Made by a program: the position numbers and the translations under genes. Source: Nakamurella flava (GTDB taxonomy: Bacteria; Actinomycetota; Actinomycetes; Mycobacteriales; Nakamurellaceae). Taken from it: DNA of 64,000 nucleotides. The notes under the pieces were generated by a model. That model had not been told where the DNA came from and made no database searches. It worked only from the letters and a program-made list of their open reading frames with translations. This document shows positions 50,464-59,716 of the stretch, in pieces. Each line of letters opens with the position of its first letter. The stretch's first letter is position 1. The stretch is taken from NCBI RefSeq assembly GCF_005298075.1, contig NZ_SZZH01000001.1:1054001-1118000 (forward strand), read 5' to 3'.

Positions 50464-52187
50464 GTGCCGCCATCACCGGCGGTCCACCTGCGGGCGGCCC
50501 CGTTCCCCCGGGGCGCCCCCTGGCCGGCCTGCTCCGGCACCTCGGTGCCGTGGCCCTCCCCCGGGCCGCGGACTACCGCGGCGCTCGCACGTCCTGGCGC
50601 GCCGACCTGACGGCCGGACTGACGGTCGGCGTCGTCGCGCTGCCCCTTGCCCTCGGATTCGGGGTCTCCTCCGGGCTGGGCGCCGCAGCCGGGCTGATCA
50701 CCGCGGTGGTCGCCGGCGTGGTCGCCGCGGTCTTCGGTGGTTCCCACGTGCAGGTGTCCGGGCCGACCGGTGCGATGACGGTCGTGCTGGTGCCCATCGT
50801 CGCCCACTACGGGCCGGGTGCGGTCGCCGTCATCGGGCTGCTGGCGGGCGTCCTGGTGATGACGGCCGGGCTGGCCCGGCTGGGCCAGCTCGTCGCCTAC
50901 CTGCCCTGGCCGGTCCTGGAGGGCTTCACCCTCGGCATCGCCGCCATCATCTTCCTCCAGCAGATCCCGCTGGTCTCCCCGGTCGAGCACAGCGGAGAGT
51001 CGACGGTCGCGGCGGCGGTGACGGCCACCCTGCACGCGAGCTGGCCGGCGGTGTGGCCATCGCTGGTCGTGGTGGCGGTCGTCGTGGCGATCATGGTCGT
51101 CCTGCCCCGGTGGGTGCGCGGCATCCCCGCGTCCCTGGTCGCGGTGGTCGTGTCGTCGGTCCTGGTGGCCGAGACGGGGCTGGCCGTGCCGACCATCGGC
51201 CCGCTCCCGGAAGGCCTGCCGACGCCGTCCCTACCGGTGCTGTCGCTGTCGGCGCTGCCGTCGCTGCTGGGTCCGGCCCTGGCGGTGGCCGCGCTGTGCG
51301 CCATCGAGTCGCTGCTGTCGGCCCGGGTGGCCGACCGCCTGGCCGGGGCCCCACCGGCCCGCCGCACGGAGCCCGACCGGGAGCTGTTCGGTCAGGGGCT
51401 GGCCTGTGTGGCGTCGGCGATGGTGGGCGGGATGCCGGCCACCGGAGCGATCGCGCGGACGGCGGTCAATGTCCGCACGGGTGCACGCACCCGGGTGGCG
51501 GCCGTCGTCCATTCCCTGGTGCTGCTCGCGGTCGTGCTGTTCGGCGCGACACTGGTCTCCGGGATCCCCTTGGCCGCGCTGGCCGCCGTGCTGATGGTCA
51601 CCGCGGTCCGGATGGTCGAGTCCCGGGTGGTGCGTTCGGTGATCCACGCAGGCCGGGCGGAATGGGCGATCTTCGCAGTCACCGCCGCGGTGACCGTGCT
51701 GGTGGATCTGATCACCGCCATCGAGGTCGGCATCGTGCTCGCCGGTCTGCTGGCGCTGCGGGCGGTCGCGCGCAGCAGCCGACTGACCCCGGGCGCTGCC
51801 GGCACCGGTATCGACCCGCCGCCCGGTGTGGAGGTGCAGCGGGTCGACGGTTCGCTGTTCTTCGCGGCGGCCCCCACGTTGTTCTCGACGTTCGCACTGG
51901 CCCCGTCGACGTCGGTACTGGTGCTGCGGCTGTCGTCGGTGCACGCCCTGGACATCAGCGGCGCAGCCCATCTGGCCGAACGGATCGACCAGTGGACGGC
52001 GGACGGGGTGACCGTGCTGCTCAAGGGCACCCGCCCGGACCACGCGGCGACCCTTGAGGCCGCCGGACTGCCGCAGCGACTGCACTGCTCACTGCCGGCC
52101 GACGACCCGGACCACGTCGTCGACCACTCGTTCGCCGAGCTGGACCGAGCCGTCCAGCACGCCGCCCGACACGTGCAGCGCTGCTGA
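50460..52187 (+). CDS. SulP-family anion transporter with STAS domain
   Basis: SulP proteins move sulfate, bicarbonate or other anions with Na+ or H+. The 575-residue protein has the family opening WRADLTAGLTVGVVALPLALGFGVSSGLGAAAGLITAVVAG, GGSHVQVSGPTGAMTVVLVPIV and FTLGIAAIIFLQQIPL, with about 11-12 hydrophobic segments. A cytoplasmic STAS domain begins near residue 456 (VEVQRVDGSLFFAAAPTLF) and has VHALDISGAAHLAERID. AMVGGMPATGAIARTAVNVRTGARTRVA is a conserved transmembrane landmark. The ion is not predictable from sequence; no carbonic anhydrase or sulfate-activation genes are adjacent. It is translated from a GTG overlapping the stop of the ArsR-like regulator. Confidence 0.93.
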   Translation: MSAAITGGPPAGGPVPPGRPLAGLLRHLGAVALPRAADYRGARTSWRADLTAGLTVGVVALPLALGFGVSSGLGAAAGLITAVVAGVVAAVFGGSHVQVSGPTGAMTVVLVPIVAHYGPGAVAVIGLLAGVLVMTAGLARLGQLVAYLPWPVLEGFTLGIAAIIFLQQIPLVSPVEHSGESTVAAAVTATLHASWPAVWPSLVVVAVVVAIMVVLPRWVRGIPASLVAVVVSSVLVAETGLAVPTIGPLPEGLPTPSLPVLSLSALPSLLGPALAVAALCAIESLLSARVADRLAGAPPARRTEPDRELFGQGLACVASAMVGGMPATGAIARTAVNVRTGARTRVAAVVHSLVLLAVVLFGATLVSGIPLAALAAVLMVTAVRMVESRVVRSVIHAGRAEWAIFAVTAAVTVLVDLITAIEVGIVLAGLLALRAVARSSRLTPGAAGTGIDPPPGVEVQRVDGSLFFAAAPTLFSTFALAPSTSVLVLRLSSVHALDISGAAHLAERIDQWTADGVTVLLKGTRPDHAATLEAAGLPQRLHCSLPADDPDHVVDHSFAELDRAVQHAARHVQRC

Positions 52188-52331
52188 GCAGGCTGCTCCT
52201 CCTGCCCGGGTTCTGATCTGTCACCCGGAACATCGAATGTCTCCTGATTTCCCGATGGCTACCGCCGCTGGCCGGCCGTCGACGAACGACGCCGTCCGGT
52301 CGAGCCCCTCGCCGACCGGGCGGCGTCCATC

Positions 52332-52366
52332 GGGCCCCGCGGTTCAGCAGCGCAGCCGCGGGGCCC
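52332..52366. terminator. Bidirectional terminator between sulP and MFS genes
   Basis: GGGCCCCGCGG (52332-52342) pairs with CCGCGGGGCCC (52356-52366), an 11-bp perfect stem with a 13-nt loop, in the 243-nt gap between convergent genes. Nothing else was recognised in that gap. Confidence 0.6.
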
Positions 52367-52430
52367 CCTGATCCCGGTCCCGTACGTGCCCCGGTCGGGG
52401 GCGGCACGTCCGCGCCGGCGGACCCACCAC

Positions 52431-53681
52431 TCAGTCGGGGGTGGTGGGTCCGGTGGTCCGGTCCTGCAGCACCACGACGAGGCAGTAGGCGGCCAGTAGT
52501 ACCAGAACGACCGGCACGGCCAGGTAGGCCGAGCGCAGGCCGACCGCGTCCGCGAGGACGGCCAATCCGAGCGGGGCGCCCGCGATGGCCAACCCCGACA
52601 TGAGGGTGCCGAAGCGCGAGGACCGATCGGTCTCCCCCGGCCGGGCCGCGACCACCCGTCCGAGCAGTAGCGGATACATCAGCGCCACCCCGCCCCCGGC
52701 GATGAGCAGGCCCACGGCCGACCCGGCGACCGACGGAACCGTCCAGAAGACGACGAACCCGGCGAGCGCCGCGAGGGCCGCCACCCCGACCACGGCCAAC
52801 GGATGACGCCCGGCGCTGAGCGGCGTCGAGAGCGCCCGGACCACCGCCATGCCGACGAGGAACGCCGAGCTGAGGGCAGCGGCGACGGCGACGTCCGCGC
52901 CGTGCCAATCGACGAACGCGCGCGCCGCCCAGAGCACGAAGCCGAACTCGACGCTGACGGCCAGCAGCACGGCCGCGAGACGCGGGGCCAGGCGCCCGGG
53001 CGCCAGGCCGGGCGCGGTCACCGGGGCCGGCGCACCGCCGACCGACGGGTCGGCGACCGCGGGCGTCGTGCGCGGCCCGCTCAGCCCGAGAGGCCGGCGC
53101 ACCAGCAGGAAGAGCACGACCAGCGCCACCGGCAGGATCGGCAGCAGGTACCCGACTCGCCAGCCCCACCCGAGCCCCAGTGCCGTGGCGACGCAGATGG
53201 GGGCCAGCAGCGAGGTGATGCTGGCGACCGCGTTGGCCTCGCCCAGGACGGCCGGTCCGGCCGACTGGTGGCGGCCGGTCAGGGCCACCGGAACGAGCAG
53301 GACGGACAGGGCCGCCCCCAGTCCCAGGACGACGGCCCCGACCAGGGTGAGGAGCCGCGCCGGACTGGCCAGCAGGGCGGCACCGGCACCCAGCAGGGCG
53401 ATGGACAGGATCAGTCCGGAGCGATGCCCGAGTCGGTGGACCAGCGGCCCGCCGAGCAGGCCCACCGCGATGAGCGCGACTGCGAAAAGGGTGGGATAGA
53501 AGGCGACGTCGGCCGCCGTCACCCCCAGCTGTTCCTGCAGCGGGACGAGGATCGATCCCAGACCGTTCAGCAGGAACGCCATCACCCCGAGCGCGGCGAA
53601 GAGGGTCAACGTCAGGGTGTCCCGGACCACCCCCGCCCCGGTGCCGGGGACCGTCGCGGCGGAAGAATCGGGAGCCTTCAC
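52431..53681 (-). CDS. Major facilitator superfamily transporter
   Basis: The protein of ~416 residues has twelve hydrophobic segments in two sets of six. Landmarks are FAALGVMAFLLNGLGSILVPLQEQLGV (helix 1), FAVALIAVGLLGGPLVHRLGHRSGLIL (the helix 2-3 loop with the G...R.G.R pattern of MFS), the interdomain loop with Ala/Pro-rich sequence around 215-240, and a C-terminal helix VPVVLVLLAAYCLVVVL. The substrate cannot be inferred from sequence or neighbours. The GTG at 53681 is chosen as start; an in-frame codon at 53714 would add 11 Arg/Pro-rich residues. It is convergent with sulP and is followed upstream by the acyl-CoA carboxylase terminator. Confidence 0.88.
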   Translation of the reverse strand: MKAPDSSAATVPGTGAGVVRDTLTLTLFAALGVMAFLLNGLGSILVPLQEQLGVTAADVAFYPTLFAVALIAVGLLGGPLVHRLGHRSGLILSIALLGAGAALLASPARLLTLVGAVVLGLGAALSVLLVPVALTGRHQSAGPAVLGEANAVASITSLLAPICVATALGLGWGWRVGYLLPILPVALVVLFLLVRRPLGLSGPRTTPAVADPSVGGAPAPVTAPGLAPGRLAPRLAAVLLAVSVEFGFVLWAARAFVDWHGADVAVAAALSSAFLVGMAVVRALSTPLSAGRHPLAVVGVAALAALAGFVVFWTVPSVAGSAVGLLIAGGGVALMYPLLLGRVVAARPGETDRSSRFGTLMSGLAIAGAPLGLAVLADAVGLRSAYLAVPVVLVLLAAYCLVVVLQDRTTGPTTPD

Positions 53682-53771
53682 CGGACGACCGTAAGCCCGA
53701 CCGGCGGGGCGCACAGCCGTCAGGGCCCCGGATCCGGTGGGATCTGAGGCCCTGAGGTCGAAGTGATGGCT

Positions 53772-53809
53772 TCGATGCGGGTGGCGGTCGGAACCGCCAC
53801 CCGCATCGA
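53772..53809 (-). terminator. 17-bp terminator after the acyl-CoA carboxylase gene
   Basis: TCGATGCGGGTGGCGGT (53772-53788) and its exact complement (53793-53809) form a 17-bp stem with loop CGGA, 11 nt beyond the carboxylase stop codon. Confidence 0.75.
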
Positions 53810-53820
53810 CGATCCAGCGA

Positions 53821-56800
53821 TCAGACGGCCCGGGCGGCCGCCTTGGCCATGCCGCGCTCGATGGCCTCGATCAGGTACGGCCGGAGTTCGGCCGCGGCGA
53901 TGATCGTGTGCACCGACCCGACGTCACGGGCCCGGTTGATGTCGTGGATGCCCTCGAACTCGGCCGCGACCTCGGTCAGCTTCTCGGACCGCACGACCGC
54001 ACGCAGGTCGGACAGCTCGACCGTGAGCTCGCGCTTGCGGGCCTCGTCGGTCTCTCCGGCGATGGCCGCCTCGGCGTCGACGATGCGCTGGTCCTTGGCC
54101 ACCCGGTTGTTGACGTCCCGGGTGAAGACCACCGCAGCCGCCGGAGCACCACCGATGACCGAGGCGAACGAGCCCTCGACCGCGACGACCTCCATGTTGT
54201 CGTTGAGCGCCCCGGAGAACACGACGAACGCGCCGCCGTGGTAGCGGGAGATCAGGCAGAAGACGATCGGGCCGTCGAAATTGACGATGGCGCGGCCGAT
54301 CTCGGCGCCGTTCTCCAGCTGGACGTTGCGCAGCGACTCGGGCGAACCGTCGAAGCCGGACAGGTTGGCCAGCACGACCAGGGGCCGGTTGCCCGAGGCC
54401 GCATTGATCGCCCGGGCCGCCTTCTTGCTCGACTTCGGGAACAGCGTGCCCGCGGTGAACTGGTCGGGCCCGTCGGTCGGCAGGAAGCCCTTGCGGGCGA
54501 TCGGCCGGGACTCGATACCGATCACCGCGACCGGGTAGCCGCCCAGGTGGGCGTCCACCACGACCGCCGTGTCGGCCTCGGCCATGCCGGCCCAGCGCTC
54601 GAGGGTCGCGTGGTCCTGGTCGACGAGCGCGTTGATGACCGCGCGGATGTCGAACGGCTTCTTGCGGTCCTTGTTCGTCTCCGCCGAGAAGATCTCGCCG
54701 ACCGTGGTGAACGGCGAGTCCGGGTGGACGTGCGGGAACTCCTGCACGTCGCGGTCCAGCGGGTCGGTGGTGTTGGCCCGACGCGGGAACCGCTCGCCGG
54801 GGGCCAGGTAGGCGTGGTCGTAGTGGGCGAAGAGGATGTCCACGGCGGCCGACAGGTTCGGCGCCCAGTACTGGGCCTCGCCGTTCGGCCCCATGACCCG
54901 GTCGTACCCGCCGATGCCGAAGTTGTCCTCGGCCGAGACGCCGCCGGAGTAGTCCAGCGAGATCTTGCCGGTGAGCACCATCGCGCTGTCCGGGGTCATC
55001 ACGAGGATGCCCTTGGTGTGCTGCAGCATCGTGGCCTCGGCGTTCCAGTACGGCTGGGCGCCCACGTTGATCCCGGCGACGATGACGTTGATCTCGCCGC
55101 CGTCCTGGGTGAACGTGACGATGCGGCGCAGCGCCTTGGCCACCCCGTCCATGTTCTCCGTGCCGGAGTCCATGGCGATGGTCGCGCCGGAGGACAGGGT
55201 GAACCATTCCACCGGGATGCTGAGCGAGTCGGCCAGATCGATGGCCGCGACGATGAGCTTGCACTCCTGGACACCGACCGTCCCCAGGGCCTTCGTCGGG
55301 TCGCCGAACAGCGCGACGCGCTGCATGCCCTCGGGGTAGAGCTCGGTGGGCGTGGAGATCAGGCCGGCCACGACGCCACAGCTGTTGAGGCCGGGTGCCC
55401 GGTCGACCGGCCCGAACTCGCCGTCGGCGTCGAAGTCGTACTCGGTAAAGGTGCCGTCCGCGCCGGTGAGCAGCGGGACGATCTCGTACGGGTACGCGGT
55501 ACCCCGCGCGGCCGAGCGCTGCACCTTCTGGGCGTAGGCGTCCAGCGGCTTGATCGGCTCGGTGGGCGGATCGCTGACGGTGACGGTGACGCCGGCGCCG
55601 GCCTGGTAGGTGAACCGGATGGCGACGTCCCGCAGTTCCTGACCGGCGGAACCGTCGGGGATCCGGCACAGCACGGTGATCTCGGCCAGTCCCGTGCCCA
55701 GCGTCAGCGGGGACACGACCTGGGCGAACCCGTTGAGGTCGGACAGCGGCACGGTCAGCGGCGGCCAGACGTGCAGGAATACCCGGTTGCCGGCGAACTT
55801 ACTGCCGCTGTGGCTGGCCTGCGCCCGCCGCATCGACTCCAGGCAGGCGGCCAGGACGCGCTCGGCCGCGGGGAAGCCGGTGACCCGACCGTCGGCGTCG
55901 CGCAGCGGGGTGACGTCGCGGACCTCGGCCAGCGCGGCGAGCCGCTGGTCGGAGGGGTTGTCCGGGGCGACCAGGTGGAACAGGTAGGTGCCCTCGGCGG
56001 CCGGCAGCCGACTGCCGTTGAACTCCTTGAGCCGCCACAGATCCAGTCGCTGGCCGGTCAGCGGGTGCATGCCCCGGATGACGCGTTCCTCGGCGAGCCC
56101 GTCCGGACCGGGACGGAACGTGAACTGCAGGACCTCGGGTTCGTCCACCGACCCGTAGGCGACGGTGACGGTGATGCGTCGGCCACCGGCCAGGGTCGGC
56201 GCGGAGGCCAGGGCGGAACGCAGGTGGTCGGAGATGTCGTCCGGGTCCTGCGGCGCGTCGGCCCAGGCCAGGTAGATGTCGGTGACCAGATCGGACGGTT
56301 CGCTGAGGTCCGCCGCCACCGCCTCGACGGCCGGCAGGGTCGCGGCCAGGCTGGCGTGGGTGGCCACCGCGGACAGCAGGGTCAGCCGGCTCCCGGACAG
56401 CTCGTAGCTGCCGGTCAGGTACGGGGCGCCGTTGCCCAACTGCCCCGTGCTGACGTCTTCCAGGGTGCGGATCTTGTAGTACCGCCGGCTCATTACCTCC
56501 AGCATCTGGGGGACGGCCGGTCCGTCGGCGAGCAGCTGTTCGGCGAGGATGCGGACCACCGGCTCGGCGCTGCTGACGAGCGCCTCGGTGAGCTGACGGC
56601 GCTGGGCGTCGTCCTCGGCCGCGGTGAGGGCGGCGAGGTTGTCACGCACCTGCTGGTAGACCGCGGAACGGTTGCTGGCGATGACGGGCCGCTCGTAGAC
56701 CTCGTACCGCAGCGAGCGGGCCAGGTCGCCGATCTGGGGGTAGCGCAGCCGGGTGGCGACGACGAGCCGCTCGACGACCACGCCGATCCGCTCCTGCACC

Positions 56801-59334
56801 TCCGGGCTCATCGACGCGGCACGGGTGCGCCAGCGCTCGAGAAGTCCGGCCACGATGGGGATCTGGTCGCCCGCCCGTTCCTGCGCGATGAAGACGCGGT
56901 AGACCGCGTCGCGCAGCGCCGGACCGGGCTCGAGGTCGGTGACGCCGTAGTGGGCCAGCGTCCGTTCCAGGCGGGTGCGGAACGAATCGGGCAGACCGCC
57001 GAAGTCGACGTCCAGCGACTGCAGGTAGGTGTGGAAGTGCTCGCGCGGGCTGTGCACCTGCTCGTCGCCCGATTCCTCGGCGCCGGCGGGTCGGTTCCGG
57101 GACAGTTCCGACAGGTCGGCGAAGGTGTCGAGCACGTCGAGCGCGGCGCCCAGGAGCTCGTCGTCGTCGGTGGGCAGCTGCGAGCGGACCCGGTCGTAGC
57201 GGGTCCAGACGGAGCGCGCCTCCGATCCGGCGACGTCGTATCCGAGGACGAGGGCCTTCATGGTGGCCAGGTCGGCCAGGGCCTGCTCCCGCGCGTCGTC
57301 GGGCGACTGGACCGCGTCGGAGCTGAAGTCGACCGTGGGGCGGGCGTCCGCAGTCTCGGCACCGGCCTCCTCGAACTTGTCGATCCGCAGCAGTGCGCCG
57401 CCGGCGTCGACCTGCTGGCTGACGCCGACCATGACCTCACGGATCCGGCCCGCGTACGGGGCCTTGACCGGGGTCTCCATCTTCATGGCCTCGAGGATGA
57501 GGACCGGATCGCCGGCCTGGACCTCGTCGCCCGGGTTCGCGCGCAGGGCGACGACGACGGCGGGGGCGGGCGAGCGGACGATGCCGCCCTCGTCACGGTT
57601 GACGCGGTGGCTGACGCTGTCGACCTCGACGAGGTAGCCGGACGGCGTCTCGGAGGCGACGACGTTGTGGCGGCGACCGCCGACGGTGACCCGGCTCTCG
57701 AAGCGGCCGAGCCGCTCGACCTCGACCTCGGTGACCTGACCGTCGACGGCGATGCGGTAGCGGCGGGGGCTGACCTGGTCGACCGTCAGGGTGTAGGTGG
57801 TGCCGGCGTAGCCGAGTTCGACCTCGCGGCCGACAGTGTGTGAGGCGCGGGGGCGCCCGCCACGGGCGGATCGGAGGAACGCCTCGCGCTCGAGGGCCTC
57901 TTCGGTCTCGTAGACGTCGGCGCCGACGAACAGCAGGGCGACGTCGGCGTGCGGGGCGAGAGCGCTGACGTCCAGGCCGCCGCGGTCCAGCCAGCCGGTG
58001 TCGGCGGTGCCGTCGATGACGGAGGGCTCGTCGAGCAGGCGCAGCAGGAACGACTTGATGGTCGTGCCGCCCTTGATGACGACGGTGGTGTCGCGCAGCG
58101 CGACGCGCAGCCGGGCCAGCGCCTCGTCGCGGTCACGACCCCAGGCGATGATCTTGGCGACCATCGAGTCGTAGTCCGGCGGGATGGTGTCGCCGGCGGA
58201 GATGCCGGTGTCGACGCGGATCCCGGGGCCGGTGGGGACGGAGAACAGCTCGACGAGGCCGGGGGCCGGGGCGAACCCGTTGTCGGCGTCCTCGGCGTTC
58301 AGCCGGACCTCGACGGCGTGGCCGTAGACGGGCGGGCAGTCCCCTTCGAGCTTGTGGCCGTCGGCCACCATGATCTGCAGCTTGACCAGGTCGAGCCCGG
58401 TCGACTCCTCGGTGATGGGGTGTTCCACCTGCAGACGGGTGTTGACCTCCAGGAACGCGAAGGTCTTCTTCTCCGGCTGGTAGAGGAACTCGACGGTGCC
58501 GGCGCCGCGGTAGCCGGCTTCCTTGACGAGGTCGATGGCGCGGGCGGCCAGTTCGTCGGACTGTTCCTTGGTCAGCGCCGGGGAGAACGACTCCTCGATG
58601 AGCTTCTGGTTGCGCCGCTGGATCGAACAGTCGCGGACGCCGGGGGCCCAGGCGTTGCCGTAGTTGTCGGCGATGACCTGGACCTCGATGTGCCGGCCGC
58701 CCTGGACCAGGTGCTCCATGAAGATGACGTGGTCGTTGAAGGCCTTCTGCGCCTCGGACTGGGTCCGCTCGATGGCCTCTTCCAGCTCGCTGGGGTCGAA
58801 GACCATGCGGATGCCGCGGCCGCCGCCGCCGGAGCGGGCCTTGAGGATCATCGGGTATCCGATGGCCTTGGCGTGCTCGAGCGCTTCTTCCATCGTCTCG
58901 ACCGGTCCGCCGGACCAGGGGGCGACGGGGACGTTGGTGGCCTCGGCGAGGTACTTGGCCTCGACCTTGTCGCCGAGGCGGCGCATGGCCTCCGGGGGCG
59001 GGCCGATGAAGGTGACGCCCAGTTCCGCGCACAGTTCGGCGAAGGCGGGATCCTCGGCGACGAACCCCCACCCGACCCAGGCGGCGTCGGCCTTGGACTT
59101 GATGAGTGCCTTTCGCAGCTCGGCGTGGTCCAGGTAGGGGCTGCCGAGGTCGCCCTTGTCCCGCAGGGTGACCGAGTCGTCGGCCAGCCGGACGAACAGT
59201 GCACGGCGCTCCGACTCGGTGTGCAGCGCGACGACCTTGATGTCGTAGCCGAATTCGGCGTTCAATTCGCGGACGGCGCGGATGAGCCGTACTGCCGGCT
59301 CACCACGGTTGATCACTGCGATCCGAGAGAACAT
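53821..59334 (-). CDS. Single-chain multidomain acyl-CoA (acetyl/propionyl-CoA) carboxylase
   Basis: This 1837-residue protein joins all three carboxylase parts. Biotin carboxylase (1-~450): RIAVINRGEPAVRLIRAVREL, ATP-grasp loop MILKARSGGGGRGIRMV, FLEVNTRLQVEHPITEES. Biotin carrier: VILEAMKMETPVKAPYAG with biotin-accepting Lys618. A ~650-residue central region follows, then a carboxyltransferase (~1250-1837): YPYEIVPLL, NSCGVVAGLISTPTELYPEG, LSSGATIAMDSGTENMD, FGIGGYDRVMGPNGEAQYWA, RPLVVLANLSGFDGS. This resembles the eukaryotic ACC layout, known in some actinobacteria, whereas most use separate AccA/AccD subunits. It makes malonyl- or methylmalonyl-type CoA for lipids or polyketides; substrate choice is not predictable here. 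The ATG at 59334 starts the conserved domain. A 17-bp hairpin follows the stop. Confidence 0.95.
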   Translation of the reverse strand: MFSRIAVINRGEPAVRLIRAVRELNAEFGYDIKVVALHTESERRALFVRLADDSVTLRDKGDLGSPYLDHAELRKALIKSKADAAWVGWGFVAEDPAFAELCAELGVTFIGPPPEAMRRLGDKVEAKYLAEATNVPVAPWSGGPVETMEEALEHAKAIGYPMILKARSGGGGRGIRMVFDPSELEEAIERTQSEAQKAFNDHVIFMEHLVQGGRHIEVQVIADNYGNAWAPGVRDCSIQRRNQKLIEESFSPALTKEQSDELAARAIDLVKEAGYRGAGTVEFLYQPEKKTFAFLEVNTRLQVEHPITEESTGLDLVKLQIMVADGHKLEGDCPPVYGHAVEVRLNAEDADNGFAPAPGLVELFSVPTGPGIRVDTGISAGDTIPPDYDSMVAKIIAWGRDRDEALARLRVALRDTTVVIKGGTTIKSFLLRLLDEPSVIDGTADTGWLDRGGLDVSALAPHADVALLFVGADVYETEEALEREAFLRSARGGRPRASHTVGREVELGYAGTTYTLTVDQVSPRRYRIAVDGQVTEVEVERLGRFESRVTVGGRRHNVVASETPSGYLVEVDSVSHRVNRDEGGIVRSPAPAVVVALRANPGDEVQAGDPVLILEAMKMETPVKAPYAGRIREVMVGVSQQVDAGGALLRIDKFEEAGAETADARPTVDFSSDAVQSPDDAREQALADLATMKALVLGYDVAGSEARSVWTRYDRVRSQLPTDDDELLGAALDVLDTFADLSELSRNRPAGAEESGDEQVHSPREHFHTYLQSLDVDFGGLPDSFRTRLERTLAHYGVTDLEPGPALRDAVYRVFIAQERAGDQIPIVAGLLERWRTRAASMSPEVQERIGVVVERLVVATRLRYPQIGDLARSLRYEVYERPVIASNRSAVYQQVRDNLAALTAAEDDAQRRQLTEALVSSAEPVVRILAEQLLADGPAVPQMLEVMSRRYYKIRTLEDVSTGQLGNGAPYLTGSYELSGSRLTLLSAVATHASLAATLPAVEAVAADLSEPSDLVTDIYLAWADAPQDPDDISDHLRSALASAPTLAGGRRITVTVAYGSVDEPEVLQFTFRPGPDGLAEERVIRGMHPLTGQRLDLWRLKEFNGSRLPAAEGTYLFHLVAPDNPSDQRLAALAEVRDVTPLRDADGRVTGFPAAERVLAACLESMRRAQASHSGSKFAGNRVFLHVWPPLTVPLSDLNGFAQVVSPLTLGTGLAEITVLCRIPDGSAGQELRDVAIRFTYQAGAGVTVTVSDPPTEPIKPLDAYAQKVQRSAARGTAYPYEIVPLLTGADGTFTEYDFDADGEFGPVDRAPGLNSCGVVAGLISTPTELYPEGMQRVALFGDPTKALGTVGVQECKLIVAAIDLADSLSIPVEWFTLSSGATIAMDSGTENMDGVAKALRRIVTFTQDGGEINVIVAGINVGAQPYWNAEATMLQHTKGILVMTPDSAMVLTGKISLDYSGGVSAEDNFGIGGYDRVMGPNGEAQYWAPNLSAAVDILFAHYDHAYLAPGERFPRRANTTDPLDRDVQEFPHVHPDSPFTTVGEIFSAETNKDRKKPFDIRAVINALVDQDHATLERWAGMAEADTAVVVDAHLGGYPVAVIGIESRPIARKGFLPTDGPDQFTAGTLFPKSSKKAARAINAASGNRPLVVLANLSGFDGSPESLRNVQLENGAEIGRAIVNFDGPIVFCLISRYHGGAFVVFSGALNDNMEVVAVEGSFASVIGGAPAAAVVFTRDVNNRVAKDQRIVDAEAAIAGETDEARKRELTVELSDLRAVVRSEKLTEVAAEFEGIHDINRARDVGSVHTIIAAAELRPYLIEAIERGMAKAAARAV

Positions 59335-59716
59335 GTGCTCGGTTCACTCCATTTCTGACCATCTAGCCACGGGGTAGCCCACCGGTCCGGCAAGGGGTGG
59401 CCGGACGGAGCGGGCGTTGCAACAGGTCTACCGCTCGCGCGCCCGTCTGTCCTGCTGAACGGACGGTCTGGCCGGTCCCGTCTCCGAGATCGGTCGGGGG
59501 ACGATCGGATCAGGACACCAAGCGCACGCGCGGTCGAACCGCGACGACCCTATCGGGGGTGATCATGCGGGCGTGGACGGTGTGACGTCGTCGGCGGAGT
59601 GGTTCCCGCCACGTCCTCGTTTCGTGAGGCACCGTTCACCTGCGGGTTTGTTCGAACAACTCGTCGCCGGGCAGCGAGATTGTTCCGAATGGCATCGGCC
59701 GTGCTATAAGCCGGCG
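59335..59716. other. 382-nt intergenic region upstream of the carboxylase gene
   Basis: No gene was recognised. It should contain the carboxylase promoter, but no convincing -35/-10 pair was found. GGAG stands about 12 nt before the carboxylase ATG on the minus strand. A 12-bp perfect palindrome TTGTTCGAACAA lies at 59648-59659. The region marks the border between the very GC-rich carboxylase gene and less GC-rich genes to the right. Confidence 0.6.

Noticed and set aside
53908-57843. 1311-codon open frame on the plus strand opposite the acyl-CoA carboxylase
   Set aside because: Antisense of a gene with unmistakable catalytic motifs; the translated sequence has no recognisable fold and mirrors codon bias of the real gene.
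59648-59659. LexA/SOS box
   Set aside because: The core GTTCGAAC is reversed relative to the CGAAC-N4-GTTCG actinobacterial SOS box, and no DNA-repair gene follows.
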